The position numbers were made by a program, and so were the translations under genes. From Nansenia antarctica (Eukaryota; Chordata; Actinopteri; Argentiniformes; Microstomatidae), in assembly GCA_963989245.1 (NCBI GenBank), contig OZ022344.1, positions 68,440,833-68,504,832 on the forward strand: a DNA stretch of 64,000 nucleotides, given 5' to 3'. Positions 32,502 through 45,155 of the stretch are shown piece after piece (within the stretch, counting starts at the first letter, position 1; each line of letters begins with the position of its first letter). The notes below the pieces were generated by a model that saw only the letters and a program-made list of their open reading frames with translations, searched no databases and was not told the origin of the DNA.

Positions 32502-33348
32502 CTAGACAGAAACAGTAACCCTGAGGTTATTGGGTCTGTTGAGCCCAGAAGGGGGTGCTGCTACTGTGCTCTGGGGCTTCTGAGGCTCCTGGTTTGTTGT
32601 CTGTTGTGCTGTTTGAGAAAAGAAAGCAACAGTGGGCTGACATTTACAGCGCTTGCAAGGAACACGTGAAGACCCAGACGCCAGGCTAACCTGGGTGGAG
32701 ACAGGTGACAGTTTGTGCTTGTTGTTGTTGTTGACATCCTCCCTCCTGAGGACAACTCGCCCCCCCTCCAGCATCTTTTCCTTCGCCACCACCTCCCTTT
32801 CTGCCTCCTTTCCCTTCCCCTCCGCTGATTGCGAACTTGCTGCGCGCTTCCCGTATCTCCTTGCAGTCCCAGCTGATGCCGAAGCGGAGCCTCCGGACCA
32901 TGAACCACACTCGGACCTGGTCGGGGTGCAGGGAGCATTTATGGGCGAGCATGACAGTCTCTGTCAGGGTCGGGTAGGGGAACACATTGAAGGCCTCCAC
33001 CAGCTTCTCTGTGCCCTCCAACTCCTTGGTCTGCTCTGAGCGCGCCCACAACAGCTTCAGACCGTTCGAGACGAGAGGCAGACACACCACATGGTTTTGG
33101 TTGAGGCTGAATGCGGTGGCGGTGGGGGCGGAACTACACCCGGATACTTCAGGGGTCACACCCCCCTTGTGACCCTCAGCAGGCTCTGGAGGAGAGGAGA
33201 GAGTTTTATCAGGGGTGGAGGCCAGGCATGGTCTTTGAGCAGCGGGAGATCTGGGTGTAAAGACTAGGCCTGCTGTCTCAGTCTTGTCCGAGGGATGGAC
33301 AACCCCTGGTGGATGGTGGTCCATCTTCCTGTGCTGTGTCCTGGTCAT
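32502..33348 (-). CDS. Homez-like homeodomain gene, possibly truncated
   Basis: The main exon, 33358-32691 (ATG 33348-33346), is preceded by a good polypyrimidine tract and CATAG acceptor. A noncoding first exon is likely to end at 34506, with donor GTAAGT. Residues about 92-168 form an atypical homeodomain. The recognition-helix segment QVRVWFMVRRLRFGISW (W148, F149) is typical of HOMEZ homeodomain 1. A Gly/Lys-rich and a Gln-rich stretch follow. A weak donor (GTTAGC at 32690) and an acceptor before 32608 would join in frame to a last exon, 32608-32502, giving about 254 residues. HOMEZ is a nuclear DNA-binding protein with more than one homeodomain, and the others are missing here. The stop codon abuts a hAT MITE. 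It could be a truncated paralogue or a pseudogene. Confidence 0.6.
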
Positions 33349-33420
33349 TACAGAACTCCTATGAGGGTGTAAAAGAGAACAAATTAATTATCTCTTATCA
33401 GTGTTTGGTAGAAAGCTGGC

Positions 33421-34228
33421 GTGTCTACTCTATCCCACCTGGAGAGGGGGAACAGCTACGCGAGACTGCTCTTTGTTGACTTCAGCTCTGCCTTCAACAC
33501 TATCCTTCCAGACAGGCTAGTGACCAAACTACTAGACCTGGGACTAGAGAGGAAAGCGCTACAGAGAGTCGTGAGATCGGCCCAGAAGATCATCGGCGCC
33601 CCCCTCCCCTCTCTGGAAGAGCTGTACAACACACGCTGCCTCAGGAAGGCCTCCAAGATCTCCAGAGACCCATCCCACCCTGGGAACGAACACTTTGTTC
33701 GGCTGCCCTCAGGCAGGCGGTTCAGGACCATGTCCGCAAGGACAAATAGACTGAAGCTCAGCTTCTACCCTAGGGCCATTCAGGCCCTGAACACAGCAAA
33801 GACCTAGGTTCTAGGCCCTGGACAATCTAGACAATTTGATGGCAGCTACTAGATTGTAATCATAAGTGCAATACTGAAATACAACTGTGAACATTTCAAA
33901 CCTGCAAACTGGACACAAACAGGACACTTTAAATGAATGTGCAATAATACTATGTGCAATATGACAACCCTCGGGTACATAAGGTTCAGAGATAGGAAAT
34001 GTTAGGATATTTATAGCATAGAGTACAGTACAGTGTTTTATTTGTATAGTATAGTAGTATAGTATAGTCAGTGGATAGTGTATATAGCCTTTATTTATGT
34101 AAACCAGCTCTTTTCCCTTCTTGTTTTTAGTATTTTTTTTCCTAGCACCAGGGGAGCCCCCCCTCCTAAATTTCGTTGTATGGTACCTGTACTGTATTAA
34201 TGACAATAAAGACCATTCATTCATTCAT
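33421..34228 (+). pseudogene. Internally deleted LINE with 3' end
   Basis: A 128-codon frame joins an RT piece (LLFVDFSSAFNTI, the catalytic-region A motif of fish LINEs) directly to the C-terminal piece LQRVVRSAQKIIGAPLPS and ends ALNTAKT, so the middle of RT is deleted. The 3'UTR follows and ends GACAATAAAGACC plus (ATTC)n at about 34228. It lies in the intron of the Homez-like gene, opposite strand. The family equals 15398-15943 and the tails at 8110, 52880 and 56843. Confidence 0.88.
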
Positions 34229-34382
34229 GATCCCCCACCTCCTGAATCATCTCATAGTCATGATCCTGATAAAGTTAGGCTAGTCATAATTTGACATGCT
34301 GATAAATTAATTGACTAGCTGTGTTAATCTGTTCCTGCAATGGTTTGCGATAGCAATCAGGTTCCACAGCTGAGCTTGCTAA

Positions 34383-34389
34383 AAAAATA

Positions 34390-34426
<37 letters not shown>

Positions 34427-34427
34427 T
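34383..34427 (+). repeat. (AAT)n microsatellite
   Basis: About 14 AAT triplets. Confidence 0.9.
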
Positions 34428-34505
34428 GCCAAATAGAATTAGACTATCTAGCCACTGTAGCTACCTAGCTAGTTATCAGAGATGACTATCTGATATATTA
34501 CTTAC

Positions 34506-34650
34506 CCGTGAACTGCGAAAATGTAGTGGTTTACCAAGGGCTAGCTGACATAAATTGATTCCATCAATCCATTCACGCGCGTGTTCCAATTCATAGTTTG
34601 CACGTGTCGTCACGGCATAATGGGAACGCCCACCTGGTAGGCAAAACAAA
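34506..34650 (-). promoter_or_regulatory. Probable noncoding first exon and shared promoter region of Homez-like gene
   Basis: A strong donor (GGGTAAGTAA on the minus strand) sits at 34507-34498, with CpG-rich sequence just upstream (ACGCGCGTG, CACGTGTCGTCACGG). A THAP-type start codon lies on the other strand at 34709, so the region may be bidirectional. The exon's outer limit is a guess. Confidence 0.4.
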
Positions 34651-34708
34651 CCTTTCTTCCGCTGCCTGCCAGCTATTTTATCAGGTTTTTAATTAGTTGT
34701 TTGACAAA

Positions 34709-34870
34709 ATGCTGGATAGTTGCTGTGCAATCGGGTGCACTAACCGACGAGGAGACGACCCTGGGTTGGGCTTCTACAGAATTCCGTCAGAAAAAGAAAA
34801 CCCAGAGAGGAGAAGATTGTGGATTTGGCTGACTGGCTCTCTCTCTCCCACAGGACTGAGCGCCATCTGA
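34709..34870 (+). pseudogene. THAP-domain N-terminal fragment
   Basis: A 53-codon frame starts with CCAIGCTNRRGDD and has FYRIPSEKE, matching the first half of a THAP zinc finger: the C-X4-C start and the FYRIP segment. The expected second half (tryptophan, later Cys and His) is missing; the frame departs after the RRRLW segment and stops. THAP fingers bind DNA in cellular proteins and in P-element-like and Kolobok transposases. No downstream exon is recognised, so this is best read as a fragment. Confidence 0.6.
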
Positions 34871-35740
34871 TGGTGACATTTGGCATGACATAAATTATAT
34901 TCCTTTATTTGAAATCAATTTATACATTACTCTATACTCCAAAAATAACCCATCAAGTTGAGTTTATATAAATAATCAACCATAGAAACCAAGAGCTATA
35001 TCTGTAATCTGTGTATTAATTATACTAATATCTGAGTGGCAGTTGCCTGATGAAATTCAAATTCACAACTTTTGTCTTTCATTATAATCTTCTTGATGAG
35101 GTCATTTGATGTAGGCCTAGTGATATATTTTAAAATTATCTTTATTACATTCTATTAATGTTTTATTCATATTTTATCAGTTCTCTTTTACCCCTCTAAT
35201 TCCTACTTAGTTCCATAACTGCTTATGTTACCAGTGAAGACAAGAGCAGGTGATCTCCAATTGATAGCGGGTTTTATTGTGTGGTTCTGTGCGCACAGAC
35301 ACGCAAAAGGAGAGATATCATTCCCCTTAGGGAGGGGGGAGTGGAGGGAGGGTGTGGAAGGCACCCTTACCCCCCTCCCGTCCCCTCTCGGCAGGCGGTG
35401 TTACTTTAACTCATTCCCCTTAGGGAGGGGGGAGTGGAGGGAGGCGGAGGGGGAGGGTGAGGGTGAGGGCAAGATACTGAACCCCAAAATTGCCACACAC
35501 CAATGGCGGCAAGCTGCCATTCAAGGCGCTGAGCACCCGCTCACTGGGAGCAATTTTTTTAATGTTATGACATGTTATATTTCTTATCTAATGTTATGAC
35601 ATGTTATATTTCTTATCTAATGTTATGACATATTATATGGTGATTTGTCAGTCCTTTGGGCGAACGTTTAGTTTGTTGGGTAGGGTGGGGTGTAACACGT
35701 CACATGCAGCCTGGCAAAAAAGTACCTTTGGTACCTTTCG
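34871..35740. other. Intergenic; SINE scrap and short duplications
   Basis: CATTCCCCTTAGGGAGGGGG occurs twice (about 35310 and 35412). A scrap of the cxcl8-3'UTR SINE family lies at about 35500-35556. AATGTTATGACATGTTATAT is repeated three times at 35560-35640. No gene. Confidence 0.55.
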
Positions 35741-36244
35741 CTACCCATCCCGAACAACAACGATAGTTATGGAGATAGACTCCAGTTCTATGAGTGGAGC
35801 GGAGCCCCATAGGGGAGCTCTGCTCCTATTGGTTTACCCGCTACCTAAAGTAGCCAATGACTGAATTTTTCAATGCCTGCGCCCGCCTGGGGTGCTATAT
35901 AAAGGGGCGTCCTTCGCTCCATCATTCTCCCAAACATACAAAACAGCCGGGTTTGAACGAGTCGAAGTGGGCCAGCAGCCCTATGGGGCTCCGCTCCACT
36001 CATAGAACTGGAGTCTATCTCCATAACTATCGTTCTATATCGTGGAGCTCCGCCCCATAGGGGAGCTCTGCTCCTATTGGTTTAGGCGGAGCGAGCGAGG
36101 CCAAATGTACCCCCACTGAGACTATTAATCCGAAAACAATCTCAGCGGCACCCGGAGCTGACCACTGATGTTGGTTCAAGACAACCTTAAAAAGTTGGCC
36201 CAACCCACACCGAGTCTGCTCCACTGATCTAGCCCTTACGTGAG

Positions 36245-36830
36245 CACGCAGGGTTGTAGATCTAACGGAACATGTCCTGGAGGAGGGTCCCCTCCCCAGG
36301 CACATCCGTAATCATCCTGACAGCACTTGAATAGCATCCCCAACCAGGGTAATCCAAGTGCCATCCCCACTACATCAGTCCTCAGCAAACTGAGGACAGA
36401 ATGAGAAAAGGATGAGGAAGAAATATCACTTACCCAACCCTTACGTTGGGTTGTTGATCTAACAGACATGTCCTGGAGGAGGGTCCCCTCCCCAGGCACA
36501 TCCGTATTCATCCTGATAGCACTTGAATAGAATCCCCATGACCAGGGTAATCCAAGTGCCCTTCCCACAACATCAGTCATCAGCAAACTGAGGACAGAAT
36601 GAGAAAGGATTGAGGAAGAATATCACTGACCTAACCCTTACGTGAGCACGTAGGGTTGTTGATCTAACGGAACATGTCCTGGAGGAGGGTCCCTTCCCCA
36701 GGCACATCCGTATTCATCCTGACAGCACTTGAATAGAATCCCATGACCAGGGTAATCCAAGTGCCTTCCCCACTACATCAGTCATCAGCAAAACTGAGGA
36801 CAGAATGAGAAAAGGATGAGGAAGTAACAC
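36245..36830 (+). repeat. About 200-bp tandem repeat, three copies, in the DIRS-like element
   Basis: Each copy has GGGTTGTWGATCTAACRG, ACATGTCCTGGAGGAGGGTC and CAAACTGAGGACAGAATGAG. The copies begin near 36248, 36448 and 36652. Confidence 0.88.
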
Positions 36831-36861
36831 CGTATAAAAAGTGATGGCGACGACCAAGACG

Positions 36862-37817
36862 CTAATAGCCTCGCAAATCCAAAGGGACAGCCTCTGTTTC
36901 GAGAGTGGTGTCCCGGCTTTCTGTCCGCCATAGCAGATCAGAAGCCGGGGAGAAGATCTCAGTCCTGCCTCGCGCTTCACATATTGTGCCAACGCGCGCA
37001 CCGGACAATACAATGTAAAACGCCTCTCCCTCTCTCCGTCGTGAGGAGGAGGAAAAAAAGGCGCTCAGAGCACAGCTCTGAACCCTAAACCCACGATTAA
37101 CCGTAGGGATAAAATCCGGGTTAGGGCGTAATACAGCTTTTGTTTCGTCATCAGATATGATCAAACAATCTGCCCGTGACGAGAGAGCGCACAAATCACT
37201 CACTCGCTCAGCCGTAGTCAAGGCGAGGAGTAGACTCGTCTTGAGAGACAATACAACGCAACGACACAGTGACAATGGGTTCGAATGGGGGCACGCACAG
37301 CGCCTCTAGCACAATCGACAGGTCCCATTTTGGCATTAGAGTCCTATGAGGGCGTCTAAGCCTACACACTCCAGTCAAAAAACGCTAAAACCAGCGAATT
37401 ACTGAAAAACCCGTGTCGTTGTCGCAAAACCCTCATGACAAGCTGAGATGGCAGCCGCGTAAACTTTAATAGTTCCCGCCGCCAATCCCTTGTCAACAGC
37501 GACTGTAAGAAGCACAAGAACGTTTCGACCCGACAACAGACAGGGTCAACGTCCTGTCCCTCACACCACTGTGTAAAACTCGCCAGCGCGCCGCATATCC
37601 CTTTGCAGTGGATTGCGCGCGCGCACTCTGAATGGTCTGAATGACCGCGTCTGTCAGACCCCTGCGTTCTAACAATCCCTCTCAGTAACCAGGCCATGAG
37701 GGGCCCCCCCTCATAGGCGGCCCCTTCACCAAGCCTCCGGCTTGAGAGAGTGCATCTTGTCGATGAGGTATGGGCCATGGGCCCTCTACCAACATCTCCA
37801 TCAGTTCCGGAAACCAC
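36862..37817 (-). pseudogene. Broken tyrosine recombinase ORF of DIRS-like element
   Basis: Recombinase-like segments occur in at least two reading frames (37817-37362 and 37275-36862), with stops between them. The C-terminal part with the CPVRAL and KQRLS motifs lies in a third piece reaching 36714. It is non-functional here. Confidence 0.7.
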
Positions 37818-37945
37818 GGGGCTCCGGGACGGTCCGGGGCTACAAGAATTAACTCTAGCCTCTCTGACCTCACGCCTGATATAGAACTAAAACCGGCACG
37901 GGTACCAGAAATGGCACGGGTACTTTTGGCAGTGGAGAAAGGCTA

Positions 37946-39568
<1,623 letters not shown>

Positions 39569-39608
39569 GTGAGGAGGTCTCCCCAGCCAGCCATCCAGGC
39601 AGCCAGCC

Positions 39609-40264
39609 ATGGAGGTGGGTTCCCTCCCCGTGGAGGTGTGGCGCGTCGTCCTGGCCTACCTGCCCTTGCCCGACCTGGGCCGGTGCTGCCTGGTGTGCCG
39701 CGCCTGGAGGGAGCTCATCCTCTCCCTGGACAACACCCGCTGGAGGCAGCTCTGCCTGGGCTGCCCCGAGTGCCGCCACCCCAACTGGCCCAGCCGGCCC
39801 CACCTGGAGCCCCCGTCCTGGCGGGAGGCCCTGAAGCAGCACGCCCTGGCCAGCCGCACGTGGACCCAGAACGGGCCCGAGCTCCAGTCGTCCGCCTGCC
39901 TCCACCTGTTCCGCCGGAGGAAGGACCGGCGGGTGTGGCACGTGGGGCCCGCCGCGGCCGGCTGCGAGTTCGAGACGCTGCGGGGCGCCCTGGGGGCGGC
40001 GGGGCCTTACGACCGCGTGGTGCTCCACCCGGGCGTGTACGAGGAGCAGGCGGAGGTGGTGCTGAAGGTGCCGGTGGAGGTGGTGGGCCTGGGGAGGCTG
40101 GGGGAGGTGGCCCTGCTGGTGTGCGTGGAGCAGCAGTGTCCCACCGCCAGGCTGTGTAACCTGGTCTTCATGCCGGCGTGGTTCTCCACCGTCGTCTACA
40201 AGGTGAGGGGGGGGGGGGGGGGTGGGGGGTGGATGGTGATAAGACAGACCCGGTCTCTCTCTCC

Positions 40265-40295
<31 letters not shown>

Positions 40296-40505
40296 GTAAA
40301 TATAAGTAATATTCTGATGATTGTTGTTGATTTTTTTTGTTTTTGAGCTAGGCTTCTCTCTCTCACTGTTGTTTTAAATATGACTCTCGTCTCTCTCTCT
40401 CTCTCTCTCACTCTCCTCTCCCTCCCTTCCTCTCTATCTATCTCTCTCTCTCTCCTCTCCTCTCCCTCGCTCTCCCTTCCTCTCTCTCTCTCTCTCTCCT
40501 CTCCT

Positions 40506-40537
<32 letters not shown>

Positions 40538-43528
40538 CCCTCTCTCTCTCTCAGACGTCGTCGGGTCATGTCCAGCTGGACAACTGTAACTTCGAGGGGG
40601 CTCAGCTCCAGGTCCGAGGTCCGGGAACCTGCCAGGCCCGTTTCTGCTCCTTCTCGCAGGGCAGCTCCGCCCACTTCCTGGGCGTCGCCCTCAGCCTATT
40701 GGACAGCTGTGACTTCTCAGGCAGCGACTCCGCCTCCGTGACTGTGGAGTGCGCGCCCGTGTCGGAGCGCAACTGGGCCTGTAAGCACCTGGCCGCCCTG
40801 GCCCGCACTTTCACGTCCTGGGGCTCGCCTGGCAACGGCAGCCCACCGGGAGGCCCTCCGGGCGGGCACGCCAGCGGGACGCAGCCCCCTCCTGGTGCTA
40901 ACGTCACGCTGGAGGACTGGAGCAAAGGAGATGGAGTGAGGAGGGGTGGTGTACGAGGAGGAGGAGGAGGAGGAGAGGAAGGTGTGTGTCAGGACACGGT
41001 GATCGAGGAGGGCTGGAGCGAGAGCGAGCCCAGCGAGGGAGAGGAGGAGGAGGAGGAAGAGGGGGAGGACAAAAACGGAGAAGCAGCCGCCGAACGCGGG
41101 GACCGCGGCAACAACGATACTATCAACCTATCGAAGGACTACAAACTCCCCCACAGCCACCACGGCCTAGCCCACCTCCTGAAGGCCAGGGCGGACGGCT
41201 CCCTCCCCCCCTGCTGCTCCCCCGACCCCCCCTCGGCCCCCCCGGCCCTCCGCTCCCTCCTCCAGGAGCTCCAAAGGGACCCCGAGGCCCAGGCGCTGGC
41301 CGCCTCCGTGCACGGCTGCGTGGTGAGGCGCTGCCTCTTCCGCGATGGGAAGGGCGGCGTGCACGTGTGTAACCACGGCAACGCGCGGCTGGAGGGGAAC
41401 GTGTTCCGGGGGCTCAGCTACGCGGTGCGCTGTATCCAGAACGCCACGGTAACGGTTGCTTGGAAACATGCGCGTGTGACTAACATGTTTGTGAGAAGTA
41501 TTGTTGGATTGCTGTAAGCCTTAACTGTCACATTTGACCAATAACTTTCACATTTGACCAATACCTGTCATATTTGACCAGTAACTGTCATATTTGACCA
41601 ATAACTGTCAAATTTGACGAATAACTGTCACATTTGACCAATGACTGTCATATTTGACCAATAACTTTCACATTTGACCAGTAACTGTCATAGTTGACCA
41701 GTAACTGTCATAGTTGACCAATAACTGTCATATTTGACCAATAACTGTCACATTTGACCAATAACTGTCATATTTGACCAATAACTTTCACATTTGACCA
41801 ATGACTGTCATATTTGACCAATAACTGTCATATTTGACCAATAACTTTCACATTTGACCAGTAACTGTCATATTTGACCAATAACTGTCATATTTGATCA
41901 GTAACTTTCACATTTGACCAGTAACTGTCATAGTTGACCAGTAACTTTCACAGTTGACCAGTAACTGTCATATTTGACCAGTAACTGTCATAGTTGACCA
42001 GTAACTGTCATAGTTGACCAATAACTGTCATATTTGATCAGTAACGGTCTCGTGTGACCAGTGACCCGCCTGCCCTCCTCTCCCCTCCCCAGATAGTGAT
42101 GTTGCGTAACGAGGTGTGTGGGTGCCCTCCTCTCCCCTCCCCAGATAGTGATGTTGCGTAACGAGGTGTGTGGGTGCCCTCCTCTCCCCTCCCCAGATAG
42201 TGATGTTGCGTAACGAGGTGTGTGGGTGCCGTGCGTCCCTCCTCTCCCCTCCCCAGATAGTGATGTTGCGTAACGAGGTGTGTGGGTGCCGTGCGTCCGG
42301 CGTGTTCCTGCGCCTCTCCGCCCAGGGGCTCATCGCCGAGAACAACATCCACTCCAACGGAGAGGCGGGGCTAGACATCCGCAAGGGGGCCAACCCCATC
42401 GTCCTGGTAACCGACGCTATCCCACAATCCACCTGGATTGTGCTGTCCCTGCCACCCTGTCCCCAGCATTCATAAGAGCAATTACGCGTCATTTCCCTGT
42501 CATCAGAATGATCACGCCCCTTTTTGGGTAATAGAAGTGTAGAAGTTTGATTGGCGGTCAATGGGAATTTCTGGTCTTTGCTACTTTAATCCGATAAAAT
42601 AAGAAAACCGTAGTGCTTTTTAGATATTAGGAGCCCAAATCCGATGGCCAGTTAGGCAAACTATTATATAGTGTCGTTGCCGATCAATGATCGACGTCGT
42701 TATATAGAGAAAATTAATGAAATAGGGGTTGATTCATCAGAGCAGTCATACGTCATCTCCCTGTCATCAGGGATTTGTAGTTCTTCATTTCATTTCATAA
42801 TTTCAATTCATTTGATTACCCGGATGCGTTGCTCTTATGAATGCCGTGAAGGGCACAACTGGTGCCAACTCCCCCCTCTTTTTCTATTCTTCTTTTACTT
42901 GCTGTCTCCCCCACTGTTATTCTCTCTCCCTCCCTCCCTCCCTCCCTCCCTCCCTTCACAGTGTAACAGAATACACAGTGGTTTGCGGTCTGGTATCGTC
43001 GTGCTGGGCAACGGGAAGGGATCCATCCGTAGCAACCAGATCTATAACAACAAGGAAGCGGGCGTGTACATTCTGTTCAACGGGAATCCTGTGGTGAGGT
43101 AAAGGGGGGGGACCCTGAATGCTTTGGGAATGTTCTGGAATGTTCTGGAATTTGGAGCTCTGCTGTTCAGGGTTCCGAGCTTTGTCATATCCGGTCGATG
43201 TGCGATTTGAACAACAACAACAAAGCTCTGAGTAGTAACTGACACGGGGAGAGGCATTCTAGTAGACATTCTACTGTATCTGATACACGTCCTATAGTGT
43301 CTGACCTCTCTCTCCCTCCCCTCCCTCTCTCCCTCCCTCCTCGCCCTCCCTCTCTCCCTCCCTCCTCGCCCTCTCCCTTCCCTCCTCACCGTCTCCCCCT
43401 CCTTCCCTCACCTTCTTCTCCCTCCCCCTCACCCCCCCACCCTCCAGTGGTAATCACATCTTCCAGGGCCAGGCTGCTGGGATAGCTGTCAATGAGAACG
43501 GCAGAGGGGTGATAGTTGGTAAGTGTGT

Positions 43529-43598
<70 letters not shown>

Positions 43599-45123
43599 AT
43601 GCGTGTGCGTGCGTGTCGCTTTGGATAAAAGCATCTGCTAAATGATAGGGTGTAATGTAATGTAATCTAATGTAATGTAATCTAATCTAGTCTAATGTAA
43701 TGTAATCTAATGTAATGTAATCTAGTCTAATGTAATGTAATGTAATCTAATCTAATCTAGTCTAATGTAATCTCATCTAATGTAATCTAACCTAGTGTAA
43801 TGTAATGTAATCTAATCGAGTCTAATGTAATCTAGTCTAGTCTAATGTAATCTAATCTAATCTAGTCTAATGTAATGTAATCTAATCTAGTCTAATGTAA
43901 TGTAATGTAATCTAATGTAATCAAGTCTAGTCTAATCTAGTCTAATCTAGTCTAATGTAATCTAATATAATCTAATCTAGTCTAATGTAATCTAATCTAA
44001 TGTCATCTTGCCCTCCTCCCCCAGAGAACGTGATCGGGGAGAACCAGTGGGGGGGGGCGGACATCCGGAGGGGCGGGGACCCCGTCCTGAGGAACAACTT
44101 CATCTGCCACGGCTACTCTGACGGCGTGGTGGTGGGGGAGAGGGGCCGCGGCCTCATCGAGGGGAACCACATCTACTGTGAGCACTTCCTGTTTACTGTG
44201 ATGTCACTTCCTGTTTACCCAATGTCGCTTCCTGTTTACCTGACGTCACTTCCTGTTTACATGATGCACTTCCTGTTCACCCGACGTCACTTCCTGTTTA
44301 CCCAACATCACTTCTTGTTTACCTGACGTCACTTCCTGGTTACCTGACGTTACTTCCTGTGGTCAGGAGGAGAGGTGTGTTAGGGGTATTATAGTCTGTC
44401 ACCTTCACCTTCCTTCTTGCTGTGTCTCCGTAGGCAACAAGGGCTGTGGCGTCTGGGTCATGGCCTCCAGCCTCCCCCAACTGCTGGGGAACTACATTAC
44501 CCATAACCGCATGTACGGGCTGGCCGTGTTCTGCCGGAAGGACCCAGAGGGCGGAGGGGCGAGAGAGGGGTACCAGGGGCCGCAGGAGGGAGGAGGAGGA
44601 GGAGGAGGAGGAGGGGAAGGAGGGAGAGCTGGAGAAGGAGGAGGAGGAGGAGGAGGAGGAGGAAGAGGAGGACAGGAGAACTTTAATGAGGAAGGAGAGC
44701 TGCTGGCGTGGGAGAGTGACCTGGACAGCGAGGACGAGCGCTTCTCCGCCCGGCGCTCCATCAGCGTGGCTCTGGTGGAGGGCAACTGCATGAGCCGGAA
44801 TGGAGGTAGGAGACACCGCATGAGCCAAAATGGAGGTAGAGGACACTGCATGAGCCAAAATGGAGGTAGAGGACACCGCATGAGCCAAAATGGAGGTAGG
44901 GGACACCGCATGAGCCAAAATGGAGGCGAGAGAGCCAACTGTAAGCCAATACAGATCTACGAGATGAAGTCTAGGTTAACTGTTTGTCTCTTCCCTCTTG
45001 TGCCTCTGTCTCGCCCTCCTCTCTCCCTTTGTCCTCCTCTCTCGCTGTCTCTCTCTTTTTTCCTCTTACTATACCTCTCCCTCTCTTCTCTGTTTCTCTC
45101 ATTCTACCTCTCCTCCTTCTCTT

Positions 45124-45155
<32 letters not shown>

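Larger units (their letters stand above)
35741..37945 (-). mobile_element. DIRS-like (tyrosine recombinase) retrotransposon remnant
   Basis: Minus-strand pieces at about 37680-36860 resemble the tyrosine recombinase of fish DIRS elements: LLLALTTAERVSDLCALS, VLRPNPDF, and CPVRALAQYV with LSKQRLSLWICEAI. The frames are shifted several times. Terminal sequence at 35761-36090 is an inverted repeat around TCTATGAGTGGAGCGGAGCC, typical of DIRS ends. RT and RNase H are absent. Outer words GTACCTTTGGTACC (35730) and GGGTACC/GGGTACTTTT (37900-37930) suggest further ends or nesting. Confidence 0.72.

Noticed and set aside
44806..44930. CRISPR-like regularly spaced repeats (also 20046-20243 and 41525-42060)
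   Set aside because: Units are directly abutting minisatellites in vertebrate DNA without unique spacers or cas genes.
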